DNA from: Parvibaculum sp039973015
GTDB lineage: Bacteria; Pseudomonadota; Alphaproteobacteria; Parvibaculales; Parvibaculaceae
Direction of reading: 5' to 3'
Length of the DNA stretch: 64,000 nt
Assembly: GCF_039973015.1 (NCBI RefSeq)
Contig: NZ_JBDWLT010000008.1
Span: forward strand, 372,001-436,000
Shown: positions 42,175 through 50,241 of the stretch, piece after piece
Numbering within the stretch: the stretch's first letter is position 1
How the letters are laid out: each line of letters begins with the position of its first letter
Program-made: the position numbers and the translations under genes
The notes under the pieces: generated by a model
Seen by the model: the letters and a program-made list of their open reading frames with translations, nothing else
Told to the model about the DNA's origin: nothing
Database searches by the model: none

Positions 42175-42570
42175 ATGCGCGACGAGGCGCTCATTCATTT
42201 TCATCTCGGCCGCCGCATTTCAGCGGGGCTCCTGCTGCCGCAGAACGGAGGCGCGGCGCCCGAGCTTTTGTCGGAAGCCGCCCCCTGGCTCGATCCGCGC
42301 GATCCGGGCCGCTGCGTCGTCGGTTTCTGCGCCGCGCATCCCGATCTCGTGGGCGATGTCGTCGGCCCGCCGCCCGAAGGCTGGCGGGACTGGGGCTTCA
42401 ATGAGTGGGACAACTGGTTCGGCCGCATCAATGGCGTCTTCCTTGTCGATTTGCGCTCGCTCAAGGTCACGCAATATCCGCTATATAGTTGTGCGCCGCA
42501 TATCGTGCCTTGTGACCTTTCGAGCCTGCCCCGGCGGCTCGTTCCGGTCGAGGAATGGCTCGCGCGCTAA
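42175..42570 (+). CDS. Hypothetical protein
   Basis: A 131-aa soluble protein I do not recognise. It has RDEALIHFHLGRRISAG near the start, an acidic/Trp-rich centre (DWGFNEWDNWFGRINGVFLVDL) and no membrane segment or signal peptide. The start at 42175 has GGAGG about 12 bases ahead; an ATG at 42118 would add 19 residues. It ends 24 bases before tldD and is probably transcribed with it. Codon use matches the neighbours, so it looks native. Confidence 0.7.
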   Translation: MRDEALIHFHLGRRISAGLLLPQNGGAAPELLSEAAPWLDPRDPGRCVVGFCAAHPDLVGDVVGPPPEGWRDWGFNEWDNWFGRINGVFLVDLRSLKVTQYPLYSCAPHIVPCDLSSLPRRLVPVEEWLAR

Positions 42571-42594
42571 GTCACACGCTCACGGACAGGCTTC

Positions 42595-44028
42595 ATGACC
42601 TCCTCCCCCGACGATCTTTTCTTCGCCCGCACCGGGCTCGACCGCGACCGCGTCACCGGCCTTGTCGGCGACACGCTCAATGGCGCGGATGACGGCGAGC
42701 TCTTCATGGAATTCCGCCAGTCGGAGGCGCTCGGCTTCGACGATGGCCGCCTCAAGACCGCGAGCTTCGACACCAATCAGGGGTTCGGCCTTCGCTGCGT
42801 CGCAGGCGAATCGACCGGCTATGCCCATGCCTCCGACCTCTCGGAAGCCGCGCTGAAGCGCGCCAGCGAGGCCGTCACCGCCGTGAAGACCGGCCATTCC
42901 GGTGTTTCGGCGGAGGGCCCGGCCCGCACCAACACGCATCTCTATACGGACGAGAACCCGCTCGGCGCCCAGAGCTTCGAGGAGAAGGTGAAGCTTCTCG
43001 CCGAGATCGACGCCTATGCGCGCGCGAAGGATGCCCGCGTGCAGCAGGTTTCCGCCTCGCTCGCGGGCGAGTGGCAGGCGGTCGAGATCATTCGCGCGGA
43101 CGGCTCGTCCTTACGCGATGTGCGTCCCCTCGTCCGTCTCAATGTTGCCATCGTCGCTGGCGACGGCGACCGGCAGGAAACGGGCTCCTTCGGCGTCGGG
43201 GGCCGCATGGGCTACGAAACCTTCATCGATCCGCTGAAATGGCGCGCACAGGTCGACGAGGCGCTGCGTCAGGCGCTCGTGAACCTCGAAAGCGTGCCCG
43301 CCCCCGCCGGCGAAATGGATGTGGTGCTCGGCCCGGGCTGGCCCGGCATCCTGCTGCACGAGGCGATCGGCCACGGCCTCGAGGGCGATTTCAACCGCAA
43401 GAAGACCTCCGCCTTTGCAGGCCTTCTCGGCCAGCGCGTCGCCGCACCCGGCATCACGGTGGTGGACGACGGCACGCTTGCCGACCGCCGCGGCTCGCTC
43501 ACCATCGACGACGAGGGCACGCCGACATCGCGCACCGTCCTTATCGAGGACGGCATCCTGAAAGGCTACATGCAGGATCGCCTCAACGCCCGCCTCATGG
43601 GCATGGCGGCCACGGGCAACGGGCGGCGCGAATCTTACGCGCATCAGCCGATGCCGCGCATGACCAACACCTACATGCTCTCCGGCAATCACGAGGCGGA
43701 CGAAATCCTCTCCTCGGTGAAGAAGGGTCTCTACGCCGTCTCCTTCGGCGGCGGGCAGGTCGACATCACGTCAGGCAAGTTCGTCTTCACCTGCACCGAG
43801 GCGTATCTCATCGAGAACGGCCGCATCGGCGCGCCGGTGAAGGGCGCAACGCTGATCGGCAACGGCCCGGACGTTCTCACCCGCGTCACCATGGTCGGCA
43901 ACGACATGAAACTCGATCCCGGCATCGGCACCTGCGGCAAGGGCGGTCAGGGCGTCCCCGTCGGCGTCGGCCAGCCGACGCTGCTCGTCAAAGGCCTCAC
44001 CGTCGGCGGCACTGCGCAGGCGGCGTAA
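42595..44028 (+). CDS. tldD: Metalloprotease TldD
   Basis: A 477-aa TldD, which with TldE (PmbA) cleaves unfolded or modified peptides, for example in microcin maturation and CcdA turnover. The zinc motif HExxxH is HEAIGHGLEGD (H255, E256, H260), and the C-terminal Cys ligand region is FVFTCTEAYLIENG. GGRMGYETF and SFGGGQVDITSGKF are family blocks. The partner tldE/pmbA is not in the window. Confidence 0.96.
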   Translation: MTSSPDDLFFARTGLDRDRVTGLVGDTLNGADDGELFMEFRQSEALGFDDGRLKTASFDTNQGFGLRCVAGESTGYAHASDLSEAALKRASEAVTAVKTGHSGVSAEGPARTNTHLYTDENPLGAQSFEEKVKLLAEIDAYARAKDARVQQVSASLAGEWQAVEIIRADGSSLRDVRPLVRLNVAIVAGDGDRQETGSFGVGGRMGYETFIDPLKWRAQVDEALRQALVNLESVPAPAGEMDVVLGPGWPGILLHEAIGHGLEGDFNRKKTSAFAGLLGQRVAAPGITVVDDGTLADRRGSLTIDDEGTPTSRTVLIEDGILKGYMQDRLNARLMGMAATGNGRRESYAHQPMPRMTNTYMLSGNHEADEILSSVKKGLYAVSFGGGQVDITSGKFVFTCTEAYLIENGRIGAPVKGATLIGNGPDVLTRVTMVGNDMKLDPGIGTCGKGGQGVPVGVGQPTLLVKGLTVGGTAQAA

Positions 44029-44034
44029 AGACCG

Positions 44035-44536
44035 TCAAAGCCCGTAAAGAAACCGCCCTATTCCCTCACTGCTCCGCAGGCGGATGATGCGCGCATGGCG
44101 GCCATGTTTGCGCAGCGCCTCCATGATCTTCCCGTCATGCGACGCCTTGAAATTCCAGACATAGCGGAAAAATTCGGCATCGAAGCGTTCCGGGCAGCCC
44201 GGCGCCACGTCGCTGCGCGTCTTGCCGTAGTTCCGCGCGGCGCGGCGGAACACGCGCCACATGCAGACGCGGCGCGGCATGTCCATCCAGATGATCGTGT
44301 CCGCGCGGCATGCGGATGTCCCATGTCGCGCTGTAATTGCCGTCGATCACCCACTTGTCCTTCGCGACCGCTTCCTCGACCAGCGGGCGGAATTTCCCGG
44401 CCCCAAGCTCCACCCAACCGGGCTGCCACCAGAGCCGGTCGAGATGCGTCACGGGCAAGCCGAAGCGCCGCCCGAGCGCGCGCGCCAGCGTCGACTTGCC
44501 CGAGCCCGGACTGCCGATCAGGAGAATGCGCTGCAC
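44035..44536 (-). pseudogene. P-loop kinase (topology-modulation/adenylate-kinase-like), frameshifted
   Basis: The N-terminal part (from 44536) reads MQRILLIGSPGSGKSTLARALG, a Walker A motif, then THLDRLWWQPGWV and VIDGNYSATWDIRMPR. There the frame breaks. The expected continuation ADTIIWMDMPRRVCMWRVFRRAARNYGKTR is present in the next frame and runs to 44035 (SSEGIGRFLYGL). The break is in a CGCGCG run near 44305, consistent with a 2-base loss or a 1-base gain. Intact relatives are about 170-180 aa and annotated as DNA topology modulation protein FlaR or AAA kinase. It may be a true pseudogene or a sequencing error. Confidence 0.85.
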
Positions 44537-44538
44537 CT

Positions 44539-44922
44539 CTAGCCCTTCGAACTGTGGCAGACGGCCTGCAGCTTGTTGCCTTCCGGGTCGCGCACATAGG
44601 CGCCGTAATAGTTCGGATGGTAGTGGGGCCTGAGTCCCGGCTCGCCCTCGCTCGTCCCGCCCATCTCCAGCGCCTTCGCATGGAAAGCATCGACCGCCGC
44701 GCGGTCCGGCGCGAGGAAGGCGACATGCCCGCCATTGCCCGGCACGTGGCGCTCGCCATCAAACGGCTTCAGCACGAAAACCTTCGGCCCCGTCGCCGTC
44801 CCGTAGGAGGCAAGTCCCGGCGCCTTGAAGAAGGGCACAATGCCGAGCACCGCCAGCACCGCATCGTAGAAGGCAGCCGCCTTGTCCGGGTCGCTCGAGC
44901 CGATGGTGACGTGACTGAACAT
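44539..44922 (-). CDS. VOC (glyoxalase/bleomycin-resistance-like) family protein
   Basis: A 127-aa single VOC domain pair. HVTIGSSDPDKAAAFYDAVL opens the first beta-alpha-beta-beta-beta unit, GNGGHVAFLAPDRAAVDAFHAKAL the second, and YGAYVRDPEGNKLQAVCH closes it. Possible metal ligands are H4, the His in HVAF and the Glu in DPEGNK. The substrate is unknown. The gene ends two bases before the frameshifted kinase starts. Confidence 0.88.
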   Translation of the reverse strand: MFSHVTIGSSDPDKAAAFYDAVLAVLGIVPFFKAPGLASYGTATGPKVFVLKPFDGERHVPGNGGHVAFLAPDRAAVDAFHAKALEMGGTSEGEPGLRPHYHPNYYGAYVRDPEGNKLQAVCHSSKG

Positions 44923-44963
44923 GAGTGACCCCTCAGACGATAAATCACCGATACGCTGAAACT

Positions 44964-45115
44964 ACCTCCCCCTTGCGGGGAGGTCGAGAAATTCGCAGTA
45001 CGCGGATTTCTCGGGTGGGGGAAGCGGAATGTCGTTGTCCCCCAGCGCATAATTTCCACACCAGCCCCCCACCCGAAACGCGTTCCGCGTTTCGACCTCC
45101 CCGCGAGGGGGAGGT
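44964..45115. repeat. Symmetric four-hairpin palindromic element
   Basis: Left half: ACCTCCCC-CTTGC-GGGGAGGT (44964-44984), then CGAGAAAT...ATTTCTCG (44985-45013), then GGTGGGGG. Right half: CCCCCCACC (45065-45073), then CGAAACGCG-TTC-CGCGTTTCG (45074-45094), then ACCTCCCC-GCGAG-GGGGAGGT (45095-45115). The outer hairpins are near copies, and GGTGGGGG pairs with CCCCCCACC to close a cloverleaf. It fills the gap between the VOC gene and gshA and has no coding potential. Confidence 0.85.
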
Positions 45116-45132
45116 GAAGAGACAAAGGGACC

Positions 45133-46497
45133 CTAAAACGCAAACTCCTTGTAGACCGGCTCCACCTTGCCGCCCCAGCGCCCGTGATAGAGATCGAGCA
45201 GGTCTTGCGCGGGCGACTGTCCCTTCTCGACGATCTCTTCCACCGTGCGCAGATGGATCGCCTCGCTCGCACCGACGCCGTCGTCGTTCCCGCGCGCATC
45301 GAGGCCCGCGCGCGAAATCGCGACCGCCTTGCGCGCCACGTCGAGCAGCGTGCCGCCACGGAAGGGCGTCTTGAGCCCGTGCTTCGCCACCTGGTCGCGT
45401 AAGGCCTGGCGCTCTTCCGCCGTCCAGTCCTTCACGAGGTCCCATGCCGCATCGAGCGAGGACTGGTCATACATGAGCCCCACCCAGAAGGCAGGCAGCG
45501 CACAAATGCGCGCCCAGGGGCCGCCATCCGCGCCGCGCATCTCCATGTAGTTCTTGATGCGCGCTTCCGGGAAAATCGTCGTCAGATGATTGTTCCAGTC
45601 GCCCCGCGTCGGCACTTCGCCCGGCAGCGCGGGCAGCCTTCCGTTCAGGAAGTCGCGGAACGACTGCCCCGTCGCATCGATATATTTGCCGTCGCGATAG
45701 ACGAAATACATCGGCACATCGAGCGCATAATCGACCCAGCGTTCGAAGCCGAAGCCGTCCTCGAAAACGAAGGGCACCATGCCTGCGCGCTGATTGTCCG
45801 TGTCGGTCCAGACATGGCTGCGATAGGAAAGATATCCGTTAGGTTTTCCTTCCGTGAACGGAGAATTGGCGAAAAGCGCGGTCGCGAGCGGCTGCAGAGC
45901 AATGCCCACGCGCAGCTTCTTCACCATGTCGGATTCCGAGGCGAAGTCGAGGTTCACCTGCACCGTGCAGGAGCGATACATCATGTCGAGACCCATGGTC
46001 CCGACCTTCTTCATGTATTCCGTCATGATCTTGTAGCGGCCCTTGGGCATGACGGGAATTTCGTCGCGGCGCCAGTTCGGCGTGAAGCCGAGGCCCAGAA
46101 AGCCGATGCCGTGTTCGCCGCCCACTTCCTTCACCTGTGCGAGGTGATCGTGCAGCTCCGAACAGGTCTGGTGCAGCGTCTCGAGGGGCGCGCCCGAAAG
46201 CTCGAACTGCCCGCCGGGCTCCAGCGAGATGTTGCCGCTGGTGTCGTTTTCGAGGCCGATGATATTCTCGCCCTCATAAACGGGCCGCCAGCCGAAGCGC
46301 GTCAGCCCTTCAAGCATCGCGCGGATGCCGTGGTCGCCGCCATAGGGGATCGGCGTCAGGCCGTTCATGCAAAAGGGAAATTTTTCGTGTTCGGTGCCGA
46401 TGCGCCATTGGTCGCGCGGTTTCGACCCGCGCTCAAGCGCGGCCACGAGATCGCGACGGTCTGTGATGGGCTCGGGCCCGGCAACGAGAATGCTCAT
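45133..46497 (-). CDS. gshA: Glutamate-cysteine ligase (alphaproteobacterial/plant type)
   Basis: A 454-aa ligase for the first step of glutathione synthesis, of the class shared by alphaproteobacteria and plants. WRIGTEHEKFPF and FGWRPVYEGENIIGLE-type blocks, SLEPGGQFELSGAPLETLHQTC, GIGFLGLGFTPNWRRDEIPVMPKGRYKIM and NYMEMRGADGGPW are diagnostic. The start at 46497 gives MSILVAGPEPITDRRDL, the family N-terminus. Confidence 0.95.
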   Translation of the reverse strand: MSILVAGPEPITDRRDLVAALERGSKPRDQWRIGTEHEKFPFCMNGLTPIPYGGDHGIRAMLEGLTRFGWRPVYEGENIIGLENDTSGNISLEPGGQFELSGAPLETLHQTCSELHDHLAQVKEVGGEHGIGFLGLGFTPNWRRDEIPVMPKGRYKIMTEYMKKVGTMGLDMMYRSCTVQVNLDFASESDMVKKLRVGIALQPLATALFANSPFTEGKPNGYLSYRSHVWTDTDNQRAGMVPFVFEDGFGFERWVDYALDVPMYFVYRDGKYIDATGQSFRDFLNGRLPALPGEVPTRGDWNNHLTTIFPEARIKNYMEMRGADGGPWARICALPAFWVGLMYDQSSLDAAWDLVKDWTAEERQALRDQVAKHGLKTPFRGGTLLDVARKAVAISRAGLDARGNDDGVGASEAIHLRTVEEIVEKGQSPAQDLLDLYHGRWGGKVEPVYKEFAF

Positions 46498-46839
46498 TCG
46501 AGCCCCTTTATTCTTCGCGGACCTTGTTCGAGCCGGATGCCCCTGCCCTGCCGCCGATCCTTCATGACGCCGGCCACACCCGCGTCGCAAAGATGTAAGA
46601 GCGCGTGCCGCACATGGCAAGCGTCAATGCCGGTTCAAAAAGTAACAGGACAAGCGCGCGGGAGGACAGGGCCGCAGCCAGTTTGGAGGGATTCAATTTC
46701 GGGGAAGGGGGTACAAGCCGGACGTGGCCTGTTTCGACCTTGCACAGAACTGGATCGGGTCCCGGTGATCCCGGCCTTCGCCGGGACAGGCAAGTGCCGG
46801 GATGACACTGAATGAACCGAGGCCTCGCGTTTCCTTCAA
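46498..46839. other. Gene-free gap upstream of gshA
   Basis: No supported gene. The right part contains a mosaic of the dispersed palindromes (46757-46808). The rest must hold the gshA promoter on the minus strand, but I see no convincing -35/-10 pair. Confidence 0.5.
46757..46808 (-). repeat. Mosaic dispersed palindrome
   Basis: GGGTCCCGG at the left and GTGCCGGGATGACA at the right are the two ends of the dispersed palindrome family in minus orientation. Between them sits a second hairpin, CCCGGC-CTTC-GCCGGG. It looks like one element split by part of another. Confidence 0.7.
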
Positions 46840-47430
46840 TCACGCCACCCGCGCCATCCGCCGCCGGATAGTGGAGAGGAAGTTCGTGCGCTTCTTCTGC
46901 GTCGAGGTGTCCATCTGGTAGCAACCAAGCCAGACCTGCCGGCAGTCCTTCCCGCAGAGCGCGCGCATACCGCGCATGAGAATGCGGCGATGCGGCTCGC
47001 CGACGAGCTTCGACCACCACCACGAAGCGCCACAGCTCGTCACGCCGCCCATGAAGCGAATATTCTGCAAGCGCGGCTGTATCGCTTTGCCGCCATCGCC
47101 GAGATCGAAAGCCGTGCCCGGCACCCAGACGCGGTCGAGCCACCCCTTCAGCATGGCAGGCATGTCATACCACCAGGTCGGAAAGACGAAGACGATGCCG
47201 TCAGCCGAGCGAAGCTTCTCCTTGTAGTGTTCGAGCCCCTTGCCATTGCTCGTGGGGTCTTCGTAAGTCTCGTGTTCTTCCGCGCTGAAACGAGGATCGA
47301 AATCATCCGCATAGAGATCGACAAGCTCCGTCTCGTGCCCTGCCTGATCGAGACCCTCCAAAACAGCGTCGCACATCGCAGCGACATAGCTGTCGGGTTT
47401 CGGATGGCAATAGACGACCAGCACGCGCAT
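46840..47430 (-). CDS. NAD(P)H oxidoreductase of the flavodoxin-like (MdaB/NQO1-type) family
   Basis: A 196-aa flavoprotein. It opens MRVLVVYCHPKPDSYVAAMCD, the FMN/FAD-phosphate site; FVFPTWWYDMPAMLKGWLDRVW is the isoalloxazine-binding loop of the quinone reductase family. These enzymes reduce quinones by two electrons. It is probably single-gene, bordered on both sides by gaps that carry dispersed palindromes. Confidence 0.88.
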   Translation of the reverse strand: MRVLVVYCHPKPDSYVAAMCDAVLEGLDQAGHETELVDLYADDFDPRFSAEEHETYEDPTSNGKGLEHYKEKLRSADGIVFVFPTWWYDMPAMLKGWLDRVWVPGTAFDLGDGGKAIQPRLQNIRFMGGVTSCGASWWWSKLVGEPHRRILMRGMRALCGKDCRQVWLGCYQMDTSTQKKRTNFLSTIRRRMARVA

Positions 47431-47572
47431 GGGTGTCTGTCCTTTCGGAGGTGGCGGAAATCAACATCGGTGCATCAAAAACGAATTGCGTTTCTTCGGG
47501 TTCCATTGCCTCCAGATGGACGCAGAAATGCCCTCTTTACGGACGAAACTCGACGCTCCCCAAAAATTCAGC

Positions 47573-47660
47573 GTCATCCCGGGATTTATTCCCGGGACCC
47601 ATTGGCAGTTGCGGCAAACGGCGAGGCGAGTGGGTCCCGGGGACGAGCCCCGGGATGACA
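47573..47660. repeat. Composite of two inverted dispersed palindromes
   Basis: Copy 1 (47573-47601, plus) reads GTCATCCCGGGA, TTTAT, TCCCGGGACCCA. Copy 2 (47631-47660, minus) reads TGTCATCCCGGGGC, TCGT, CCCCGGGACCCA in its own orientation. The spacer is 29 bases. Copy 1 with its flank TTGG matches the right half of the 5648-5737 composite, so these two composites are the same element type. Confidence 0.88.
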
Positions 47661-47684
47661 CTTGTTTTTGGTTCGCGAGTATCG

Positions 47685-48479
47685 CTACCAGTCCCCCAGC
47701 ATCAGCCCGACTGCCGCCAGCGCCGCAATCGCCGCTGTATCGGCGCGCATGATGCGAGGCCCGAGAGAAATCGCCATCGTATCCGTCCGTGTCCGCAGCA
47801 TGTCGCGCTCGGCGGGCGAGAAGCCGCCCTCCGGCCCGATCAGCACGGCGAGCGGCGCGCCCTTCTTTCCTTCATCGGCCATCTTCTCAAGCGCGGCCCG
47901 CGTCGCGCCCGGCCCTTCGTTTTCGTCGCAGAAGAGAATCCTGCGTCCCGGGGCTCTTTCGTCCCATTTCGAAAGAAGGTTTGCCAGCTTCTCCGCTTCG
48001 CGCACCTCCGGCACGGCAACGAGGCCGCATTGCTCGGCCGCCTCCACCGCGTTCGCCTGCAGGCGTTCGTCCTTCAGCCGCGTCACCACGGTCCGCTCCG
48101 TGAAAACGGGCTGGATCACGGCCGCACCCATCTCCGTCGCCTTCTGCGCGATGAAGTCGAGCCGCGCCTTCTTCACCGGCGCGAAGAGAAGCCAGATGTC
48201 CGGCAAGCCTTCCTGCGCTCTCGTCCGCTCCGTCAGTTCCAGCACGCAGTTCTTCTTGTGGGCTTCCGCAATCCGCGCCGCCCATTCGCCGTCGCGCCCG
48301 TTGAAGAGCAGCACCTGGCTTCCCTCGCCCATCCGCAGCACATTGACGAGATAATGCGACTGGTCCTTTTCGAGCGTCAGATGCGCACCCGCCCCGGCGA
48401 GGCTCTCTTCTATATAGAGACGCGCCTTGCCGCTCGCGCAGCGCGGGTTCTCGGTGATGTCGGGAATTGTGTCGGCCAT
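47685..48479 (-). CDS. rsmE: 16S rRNA (uracil1498-N3)-methyltransferase
   Basis: A 264-aa SPOUT-fold methyltransferase acting on the 30S subunit. ARLYIEESL and HYLVNVLRMGEG open the PUA-like domain. KKARLDFIAQKATEMGAAVIQPVFTERTVV and VLIGPEGGFSPAERDML (the SAM knot) followed by SLGPRIMRADTAAIAALA are diagnostic. An in-frame ATG at 48497 would add 6 residues. It reads away from the Nudix gene. Confidence 0.95.
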   Translation of the reverse strand: MADTIPDITENPRCASGKARLYIEESLAGAGAHLTLEKDQSHYLVNVLRMGEGSQVLLFNGRDGEWAARIAEAHKKNCVLELTERTRAQEGLPDIWLLFAPVKKARLDFIAQKATEMGAAVIQPVFTERTVVTRLKDERLQANAVEAAEQCGLVAVPEVREAEKLANLLSKWDERAPGRRILFCDENEGPGATRAALEKMADEGKKGAPLAVLIGPEGGFSPAERDMLRTRTDTMAISLGPRIMRADTAAIAALAAVGLMLGDW

Positions 48480-48538
48480 CGCACCCTCAGTCGTCACTCA
48501 CCTTGTAAGGCGCGCACTACCTTTGCCAAAAACAAAAT

Positions 48539-48560
48539 TGTCACCCCGGCGAAAGCCGGA
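48539..48560 (+). repeat. Partial dispersed palindrome
   Basis: TTGTCACCCCGGC-GAAA-GCCGGA, preceded by AACAAAA, resembles the left half of copy 1 at 5641-5670 (AACAAAA, TGTCATCCCGGC). The right end is missing. Confidence 0.6.
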
Positions 48561-48613
48561 TCGCAAGTGAACCTGTCATAATAAAAATCAGACTGAACCA
48601 CTGAAGCAATCAC

Positions 48614-49108
48614 ATGCTCCCTCGAAAGACAGCCCGTGTTCTTCTCTTCGACGGCGACAACCGCCTCCTCCTCATCCGGATGCATGACCCGGATGTCGGC
48701 GATGCTTCGGGCAAGGTGCTGGAGCGCGCCTATTGGGTGACCATCGGCGGTGAAATGGAGCCTGGAGAAGATATTGCCATTGCGGCAAGGCGGGAGCTGT
48801 TGGAGGAGACGGGTCTGGCAAACTCCTGGATCGGCCCTCCGGTCTGGACCACCGAACATGTGCTTTGCGTCCACGGCAAGAACCGGCTCATGCAAGAGAC
48901 ATTCGTCCTCGCCCGCACCGATACAACCGGTCTCGACCGCAGCGGCTGGACGGAGCTCGAGCGTGCCGTCATCCGGGACATGAAATGGTGGACCCTTGGC
49001 GAACTGACCCAAACCCGCGACCTGATCTTCCCGACTTCGCTGGCAGCGCACCTCCCGGCGCTGATCGCCGGAGATATCCCCGCATCGCCGCTCGCCATTG
49101 CGCCCTGA
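48614..49108 (+). CDS. Nudix hydrolase
   Basis: A 164-aa Nudix enzyme. The Nudix box GEMEPGE, seven residues, RELLEETGL fits Gx5Ex7REUxEExGU exactly (about residues 46-68). It probably hydrolyses a nucleoside diphosphate linked to another group; the substrate is unknown. RVLLFDGDNRLLLIRMHDPD is the usual first strand pair. It stands between rsmE (divergent) and a repeat element. Confidence 0.92.
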   Translation: MLPRKTARVLLFDGDNRLLLIRMHDPDVGDASGKVLERAYWVTIGGEMEPGEDIAIAARRELLEETGLANSWIGPPVWTTEHVLCVHGKNRLMQETFVLARTDTTGLDRSGWTELERAVIRDMKWWTLGELTQTRDLIFPTSLAAHLPALIAGDIPASPLAIAP

Positions 49109-49110
49109 CG

Positions 49111-49188
49111 GGGACAAGTGCGGGCTTTGTAACGGTTCGATGACGTTCGTGTGACAGTCGGGCCGAATCGGGCCGCTTTGTCCCCGGG
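49111..49188. repeat. Dispersed repeat related to the mutY insert
   Basis: It begins GGGGACAAG and ends CTTTGTCCCCGGG, so the ends are inverted (GGGGACAA and TTTGTCCCC). Inside is TTTGTAACGGTTCG followed by ATGACGTTCG; the 16-base core ACGGTTCGATGACGTT (49132-49147) is identical to 7060-7075 inside mutY, and the GGCCGCTTTGTCCCC end resembles GGCCCGCTTTATCCCC there. Confidence 0.75.
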
Positions 49189-49310
49189 CGCACGCCTCTC
49201 CCTCGCAGGTGCAAAATGTCTCGTCCGGGGATAGTCTCACCCACCGGAAAGGGCACTCGACACGCCTTGCCGCCCGCCCAAACCATGCCGGAAAGCCTCC
49301 AAAGGAAGAG

Positions 49311-50234
49311 ATGGAAGAGAGAGCCGAAGACCAATCCCGCGTTGCCGACGCCCCGCTTGAGAACTGGGTGGACGCCCATGCGCCTGCGGCCCTGCGTCCT
49401 TACGCGCGGCTCGCGCGGCTCGACCGCCCCATCGGCTGGTGGCTGCTGTTGCTGCCCTGCTGGTGGTCGCTCGCGCTGGCAAGCGAGGGCTGGCCCTCTC
49501 CCGTTCTTCTCGTCCTCTTCCTCATCGGTGCTGTCGCCATGCGCGGCGCGGGCTGCACATGGAACGACATTGTCGACCGCGACATTGACGCCGCCGTCGC
49601 GCGCACGCGGTCGCGTCCCATTCCCTCCGGTGCTGTCAGCGTCAAACAGGCATGGGTGTTCCTTCTCGCGCAATGCCTTGCCGGGCTTTGCGTGCTTCTC
49701 TCCTTCAACAGTTTTGCGATCCTTCTCGGGCTTTCCTCGCTCATCCTCGTCGCGATCTACCCCTTCATGAAACGCATCACCTACTGGCCGCAATTCGTGC
49801 TCGGCCTCGCTTTCAACTGGGGCGCGCTGATGGGATGGGCCGCCGTCAAAGGCGAACTCTCGCTTGCGCCCTTGGCTCTTTATCTCGGCGCCATTGCATG
49901 GACCGTCGGCTATGACACGATCTATGCGCATCAGGACAAGGAAGACGATGCGCTGATCGGCGTGAAGTCGACGGCGCTCAGGTTTGGTGCATCGACGAAG
50001 AAATGGCTGTGGGGCTTCTACGGCATCATGGTCGCGGCGCTCCTCGCGTCGGGCGCGCTCGCCGGTCTCGGCTTCTTCTTCTATCCGGTGGTGGCGCTTG
50101 CCGCCGCGCTGCTCGTCTGGCAGATCGTCACGCTCGACATAGACGATCCCGCGCGTTGCCTGCGCCTCTTCCGTTCCAATCGCGACTTCGGGCTTATCGT
50201 CTTCATCGCCATTGTCGCCGGGCAGGTGGCTTGA
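49311..50234 (+). CDS. ubiA: 4-Hydroxybenzoate polyprenyltransferase
   Basis: A 307-aa UbiA that attaches the polyprenyl tail to 4-hydroxybenzoate in ubiquinone synthesis. The first Asp-rich site is NDIVDRDID (85-93) and the second is YAHQDKEDD. LDRPIGWWLLLLPCWWSLAL and SRPIPSGAVS are family blocks. About eight membrane helices. ATG 49311 has AAGGAAGAG just ahead; an earlier in-frame ATG (49209) would place the start against a repeat element and add an unlikely 34 residues. Confidence 0.94.
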   Translation: MEERAEDQSRVADAPLENWVDAHAPAALRPYARLARLDRPIGWWLLLLPCWWSLALASEGWPSPVLLVLFLIGAVAMRGAGCTWNDIVDRDIDAAVARTRSRPIPSGAVSVKQAWVFLLAQCLAGLCVLLSFNSFAILLGLSSLILVAIYPFMKRITYWPQFVLGLAFNWGALMGWAAVKGELSLAPLALYLGAIAWTVGYDTIYAHQDKEDDALIGVKSTALRFGASTKKWLWGFYGIMVAALLASGALAGLGFFFYPVVALAAALLVWQIVTLDIDDPARCLRLFRSNRDFGLIVFIAIVAGQVA

Positions 50235-50241
50235 AAGCCCC

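Noticed and set aside
44964..45115. tRNA-like cloverleaf
   Set aside because: The hairpins lack tRNA consensus (no T-loop, anticodon stem or CCA context) and the element is twice too long.
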